Shown piece after piece: positions 14,368-14,476 of a DNA stretch of 14,476 nucleotides (positions are counted from its first letter, which is position 1; each line of letters starts with the position of its first letter). Below the pieces are notes generated by a model that saw only the letters and a list, made by a program, of their open reading frames with translations, had not been told where the DNA came from and made no database searches. The position numbers were made by a program, and so were the translations under genes. Origin of the DNA: an uncultured Lachnospiraceae bacterium (GTDB lineage: Bacteria; Bacillota; Clostridia; Lachnospirales; Lachnospiraceae); the NCBI GenBank assembly GCA_910587095.1, contig CAJUMJ010000035.1, positions 1 through 14,476 on the forward strand. The letters run 5' to 3'.

Positions 14368-14387
14368 ATTCCTCCTGCCGGAGGAAT
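14368..14387. repeat. perfect hairpin with SD and anti-SD arms at the array edge
   Basis: ATTCCTCC (14368-14375) pairs with GGAGGAAT (14380-14387), a perfect 8-bp stem with loop TGCC, placed exactly where the 86-bp repeat stops. Neither strand has a T-run long enough for a terminator. The arms contain CCTCC and GGAGG, but no start codon is nearby. Confidence 0.5.
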
Positions 14388-14390
14388 CTT

Positions 14391-14418
14391 GAATTAAAAT
14401 AGCCCGCCGGAGACGGGC
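14391..14418 (-). terminator. minus-strand intrinsic terminator
   Basis: Read on the minus strand, GCCCG and CGGGC (14414-14418 and 14402-14406 on plus) form a 5-bp GC-rich stem around a 7-nt loop, followed by TATTTTAATT. It lies 20 bases beyond the stop codon of the putative minus-strand gene at the window edge. Confidence 0.45.
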
Positions 14419-14438
14419 ACGCTGATAAGACGAATGAT

Positions 14439-14476
14439 TTAGAAGATATAAAAACCTTCTTCAAATTCGTCATCAT
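14439..14476 (-). CDS. C-terminal end of a minus-strand gene (partial)
   Basis: On the minus strand one frame reads DDEFEEGFYIF and then a TAA stop at 14439-14441. Only about a dozen residues are inside the window, so no family can be named. An acidic ending rich in Asp and Glu, followed closely by a hairpin with a T-rich tail, is what the 3' end of a real convergent gene looks like. The other reading, a start codon ATGATG at the edge with a short ORF, has no visible Shine-Dalgarno inside the window and is less likely. Confidence 0.35.
   Translation of the reverse strand, partial: DDEFEEGFYIF

Larger units (their letters stand above)
13926..14370 (+). repeat. tandem array of five 86-bp units, each with three hairpins
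   Basis: Five units start with TTGCGACAGTGT at 13939, 14025, 14111, 14197 and 14283, an exact 86-bp period with no net indel. A degenerate unit tail precedes the array (13926-13938), and it ends after ATAGGAAATT (14361-14370). In unit offsets, stem 1 is CAGTGT (7-12) with ACATTG (16-21). Stem 2 is GAGAATGC (25-32) with GCATTCTC (36-43) around a GAA loop. Stem 3 is CGTCGC (49-54) with GCGACG (61-66). Units 1 and 5 end in a T6 tract; units 2 and 3 read AATTATTATATAAT instead. Unit 1 has substitutions in both stem-3 arms that keep pairing. It lies in the 3' region of acpP-fabK, and no protein-coding potential is visible. Confidence 0.9.

Noticed and set aside
13926..14370. CRISPR array
   Set aside because: Units are contiguous 86-bp tandem copies without unique spacers and there are no cas genes, so it is not CRISPR.
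14429..14471. Inverted repeat GACGAAT / ATTCGTC at the window end
   Set aside because: It lies across the predicted end of the minus-strand gene, has a long AT-rich loop and no T-run; probably coincidental.

Overview
The window looks like a chromosomal segment of a Clostridia member, most likely Lachnospiraceae. This rests on the 23S rRNA tail, six tRNA genes without encoded CCA, the gene neighbourhood yaaO-yaaR-holB-ricT-yabB-rsmI (shared with Bacillus, with clostridial modifications), a FabK-type enoyl-ACP reductase, and a CFI-box-CTERM protein. The genus cannot be fixed from the sequence alone.

Region 1 (1-1125) is the end of a ribosomal RNA operon. It holds the 3' end of 23S rRNA, a structured trailer with no recognisable 5S gene, then tRNA-Asp(GTC), tRNA-Val(TAC), tRNA-Thr(TGT), tRNA-Tyr(GTA), initiator tRNA-Met(CAT) and tRNA-Phe(GAA), closed by a strong intrinsic terminator. 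Two tRNA spacers carry notable RNA structure: a three-way-junction-like element at 405-545 and an attenuator-like pair of competing hairpins at 842-902.

Region 2 (1190-5481) is accessory in character. It holds an AT-rich zinc-ribbon/CFI-box protein, an orphan PTS EIIC membrane domain without IIA or IIB, a CgeB-like glycosyltransferase and a small HD-domain phosphohydrolase.

Region 3 (5520-12602) is a conserved housekeeping cluster: an Orn/Lys/Arg decarboxylase-family enzyme (YaaO-like), YaaR, the DNA polymerase III delta' subunit, RicT, a TrmN6/YabB-type tRNA methyltransferase, a DUF4015 lipoprotein and the 16S rRNA methyltransferase RsmI. The genes are tightly packed and read in one direction. 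A candidate extended -10 promoter lies before yaaR. The tmk and yaaQ genes that sit here in Bacillus are absent, and a lipoprotein gene is inserted.

Region 4 (12599-13900) is a short fatty-acid operon, acpP-fabK. It is preceded by two good sigma-A promoters and a palindrome very close to the FabT operator consensus.

Region 5 (13901-14476) is non-coding except at its end. It contains five tandem copies of an 86-bp unit. Each unit can form three consecutive hairpins, the last being an intrinsic terminator in copies 1 and 5, with covariation and one mosaic copy. The array lies between fabK and what looks like the 3' end of a convergent minus-strand gene with its own terminator. This array is the most unusual element of the window.
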